Below the pieces are notes generated by a model that was given only the letters and a program-made list of their open reading frames with translations, made no database searches and had not been told where the DNA came from. A DNA stretch of 64,000 nt from Caballeronia sp. TF1N1 (GTDB lineage: Bacteria > Pseudomonadota > Gammaproteobacteria > Burkholderiales > Burkholderiaceae). Location: assembly GCF_022878925.1 (NCBI RefSeq), contig NZ_CP084629.1, positions 372,001-436,000 of the forward strand, given 5' to 3'. The position numbers and the translations under genes are program-made. Within the stretch, counting starts at the first letter, position 1, and each line of letters begins with the position of its first letter. Positions 62,213-64,000 of this stretch are shown here, in pieces.

Positions 62213-63694
62213 ATGAAGACATCCAGTCTCAAAGGCGAAACCATTCGCATGACCGGGGCAGCCGCGGCCGTGGCCCTGCTTCTGGCGTTGAGCGCCTGCG
62301 GGGGCTCGGGCTCGGTCAACAAATCGACGGGCGGGGCAGCCAGCCATCCGGCTGCCACCGCTTCGACCGACGGCACGCAGCAGGAGCATCCCACGACGGG
62401 CGCACGCGATACCAGCACCGCGTCGAACACCGACGCAAACGCCACGACAATCGAAGCCAGCGCAGGCGGTACTGTCGGCGCGACGGTCAAGACCGGTACG
62501 GGCGGCGGTAACGGCGGTGGCGGTAACGGTAACGGCGGTGGTGGTAACGGCGGCGGAGGCGGTGGCGGCGGCAATGGTGGCAACGGCGGCACGCCCACCG
62601 TCACGCCGCAGCCGGTCGCGCAAGTGGTCGACAAGGCTAGCAACATCGTGACCGCCGCAGGCGAAACCGTCACCGGTCTCGGCACGGCTGTTGGCGGTGC
62701 AAAAGTGCCCGGCCTCTCCGACGGCACCACCAAGAACCTCGGCGGCGTCGTGCAAAACGTGGGCGCGGCGGTCTCGACGCTCGGCGACGGCGTGGGCAAT
62801 GGCATCGGCTCGCTTGGCTCCAACCCGAACGCAGTCGGCACGACCGTGACGAGCGTCGGCGGCGTGGTGCAAAAACTCGGCGATGCCGTCACGAGCGGCG
62901 GAAGCGCCGTCACGGGCCTCGGCAGCGGCCCGCTTGCTCCGCTCGCCGCCATCACGACGCCCGTTGGCGCGCTCACGAGCGGTGTCGGCGGCGTGGTCTC
63001 GCAAACCGGCGGCAGTCTGACGGCCGCGTTGTCCAGCGCACCTGTCCAGCAACTGACGACGCAAGCGACGACCGCCATCGCTCCGATCACCTCGATGATC
63101 GGCACCGCGACGCAGACCGTCGGCACGGCAACCGGTGTCGGCGCACCTGCCGCTGGTCTTTTGACTGCGCTCGGTTCGAACCTCGCCGCGGGCGGCCAGA
63201 AGCTGACCGCGAGCTCGAATCCGGTCACGTCCGGCACGGGCACGCTGGTTTCGGCTGTCGGCACGACGGTCGCGACCACGGGCACGCTCGTCGGCGGCAA
63301 ACCGGCAACGACGCTCGGCACTTCGCTTGGCAACACCGTCACCGGCGTGACGACTGCAACCGGCACCACACCGGTCGCGGGCGTCGTGAGCGGTGTCGTA
63401 TCCACCGTGGCGGGCACCGTCAACACCGTGACGTCATCGCCTGCGACGACCTCGCTGCTGGCTCCGGTCACGACCGTGGTCAGCACGGTGCTCGCGCCGG
63501 TCACGAGCGGCGTAAGAACCGCGCCCGCGACGACGACCGCGCCCGCAGCCGCCGCCACGACCACGACGGCAACTGTCACTGCTGGCGTGGGCGCAACGGC
63601 GAGCACGGGTTCGACCAACGGCGGCGTCGTGGGCGGCCTGCTGACGGGCGTCACCACGACGCTCGGCGGCGCGCTCGGCGGCCTGCGTCGCTAA
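62213..63694 (+). CDS. Collagen-like glycine-rich lipoprotein
   Basis: This 493-residue protein has a signal peptide with a lipobox (LLALSACGGS), a Ser/Thr/Ala-rich stretch, a Gly-rich block (about residues 98-127, GGGNGGGGNGNGG...) and then a long region of Thr/Val/Gly-rich imperfect repeats (TVTxVGxxV; TTTLGGALGG). Low complexity makes family assignment by eye uncertain; collagen-like triple-helix annotations are common for such Burkholderia proteins. A surface adhesin or matrix component is plausible. An open frame of similar length on the opposite strand is a shadow of the repeat. Confidence 0.6.
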   Translation: MKTSSLKGETIRMTGAAAAVALLLALSACGGSGSVNKSTGGAASHPAATASTDGTQQEHPTTGARDTSTASNTDANATTIEASAGGTVGATVKTGTGGGNGGGGNGNGGGGNGGGGGGGGNGGNGGTPTVTPQPVAQVVDKASNIVTAAGETVTGLGTAVGGAKVPGLSDGTTKNLGGVVQNVGAAVSTLGDGVGNGIGSLGSNPNAVGTTVTSVGGVVQKLGDAVTSGGSAVTGLGSGPLAPLAAITTPVGALTSGVGGVVSQTGGSLTAALSSAPVQQLTTQATTAIAPITSMIGTATQTVGTATGVGAPAAGLLTALGSNLAAGGQKLTASSNPVTSGTGTLVSAVGTTVATTGTLVGGKPATTLGTSLGNTVTGVTTATGTTPVAGVVSGVVSTVAGTVNTVTSSPATTSLLAPVTTVVSTVLAPVTSGVRTAPATTTAPAAAATTTTATVTAGVGATASTGSTNGGVVGGLLTGVTTTLGGALGGLRR

Positions 63695-63727
63695 GTCGAA
63701 GCAAAGAAGCACGAAGCAAGACACGCA

Positions 63728-63765
63728 GCCTCGCGAAGCTGCAAATCACCGCAACTTCGCGAGGC
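63728..63765 (+). terminator. Stem-loop after the collagen-like gene
   Basis: GCCTCGCGAAG (63728-63738) and CTTCGCGAGGC (63755-63765) form a perfect 11-bp stem with a 16-base loop, 33 bases after the stop. No U-tract follows, so it is more likely an intercistronic processing or partial termination structure. Confidence 0.5.
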
Positions 63766-63817
63766 GTGCGTCGCGCGATCAACAGTCAGACGACATACGA
63801 AGAGAATCGGAACTGAA

Positions 63818-64000
63818 ATGGGTACCTGGAAAACGACCGCACTCGTGGCCGCACTCGCAATGACGCAGATTGCGCACGCCCAGACACCGGCCGCCGCGCC
63901 GCGCTCGAGCGTCGGCAGCAACCCGCTCGACGCTTTACCGCAAGTGAACGCTCCGGCGCGACCGCCCTCGGTCGAAGTCGAAGTCAAGGCGCCGCAACAA
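63818..64000 (+). CDS. Exported protein, N-terminus only (possible TpsB/ShlB-type transporter)
   Basis: The frame is open from ATG 63818 to the right edge (61 residues). It has a signal peptide (MGTWKTTALVAALAMTQIAHAQ), then Pro/Ala-rich sequence with SSVGSNPLDALPQVNAPARP. That layout (signal, Pro-rich linker, beginning of beta domain) resembles the N-termini of ShlB/FhaC two-partner secretion transporters. The identification is weak because the POTRA domain lies beyond the window. It follows the collagen-like gene by 123 bases. Confidence 0.4.
   Translation, partial: MGTWKTTALVAALAMTQIAHAQTPAAAPRSSVGSNPLDALPQVNAPARPPSVEVEVKAPQQ

Noticed and set aside
62499..62600. Short tandem repeats considered as CRISPR or VNTR
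   Set aside because: They are Gly codon repeats inside a reading frame, with no spacers of uniform length.
62188..63657. 489-residue Pro/Val-rich frame antisense to the collagen-like gene
   Set aside because: Repeat composition produces long frames on both strands; the plus strand has the signal peptide, lipobox and start context.

Overview
The window looks like a chromosome or chromid segment from a high-GC betaproteobacterium of the Burkholderiaceae, most like Paraburkholderia or Caballeronia. The support is compositional and by family: GC-rich codon use throughout, DUF4148, DUF3331 and DUF3613 small proteins, an Hcp/TssB/TssC-type type VI secretion system (T6SS) with pentapeptide-repeat cargo genes, an RpiR-controlled sugar locus, and phosphocholine-type phospholipase C. 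No rRNA, tRNA, CRISPR array, insertion sequence or phage integrase was seen. The genus is an inference.

Region 1 (1-1839): 5' part of a MASE1-type membrane histidine kinase on the minus strand, running off the left edge. Region 2 (2095-20875): a T6SS sheath/baseplate/spike block on the plus strand: hcp, tssB, tssC, hcp, tssE, tssF, tssG, tssH(clpV), a TIR-like protein, hcp, short vgrG, a beta-repeat protein with membrane segments, a DUF2169-pentapeptide fusion, a second pentapeptide protein, DUF3540 and a DUF4150 PAAR-like tip. The membrane complex (TssJ, TssL, TssM), TssK and TssA are not in the window. The three Hcp proteins are nearly identical, and three of the boundaries around their genes carry strong stem-loops. 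Region 3 (20917-26631): a secreted class C beta-lactamase-like hydrolase, a large NlpC/P60-like lipoprotein, then a decayed effector island (3'-truncated vgrG, fused foreign tail, intact PAAR gene, probable RHS debris).

Region 4 (26632-39352): a ten-gene minus-strand carbohydrate operon (Tat-exported binding protein, ABC ATPase, permease, aldehyde dehydrogenase, FGGY kinase, HAD phosphatase, RpiR regulator, RpiA, SDR, FAD-linked 2-hydroxyacid oxidase) divergent from an Ldh-family reductase. The shared 363-bp promoter region carries a 21-bp-spaced direct repeat that is a good operator candidate. The sugar is not identifiable from sequence alone. Region 5 (39371-44714): a Crp/Fnr regulator, a DUF3331 protein, an AraC-type HTH fragment, and a PAS histidine kinase/FixJ-like regulator pair plus a receiver-only protein. 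A cluster of GTATGA half-sites lies upstream of the last.

Region 6 (45180-60305): mostly single genes: DUF4148, an alpha/beta hydrolase, a frameshifted catalase-like gene coupled to cytochrome b561, PpnP, DUF2628, a nucleoside hydrolase lipoprotein, two cupins, a class A penicillin-binding protein, an outer-membrane barrel, an AraC regulator, Tat-exported phospholipase C with a small lipoprotein, a GH-A-like lipoprotein glycosidase and a Nudix protein with an altered Nudix box. Region 7 (60596-64000): a receiver-only regulator, DUF3613, an orphan Flp pilin, a collagen-like Gly-rich lipoprotein, and the start of an exported protein that may be a TpsB/ShlB-type transporter.
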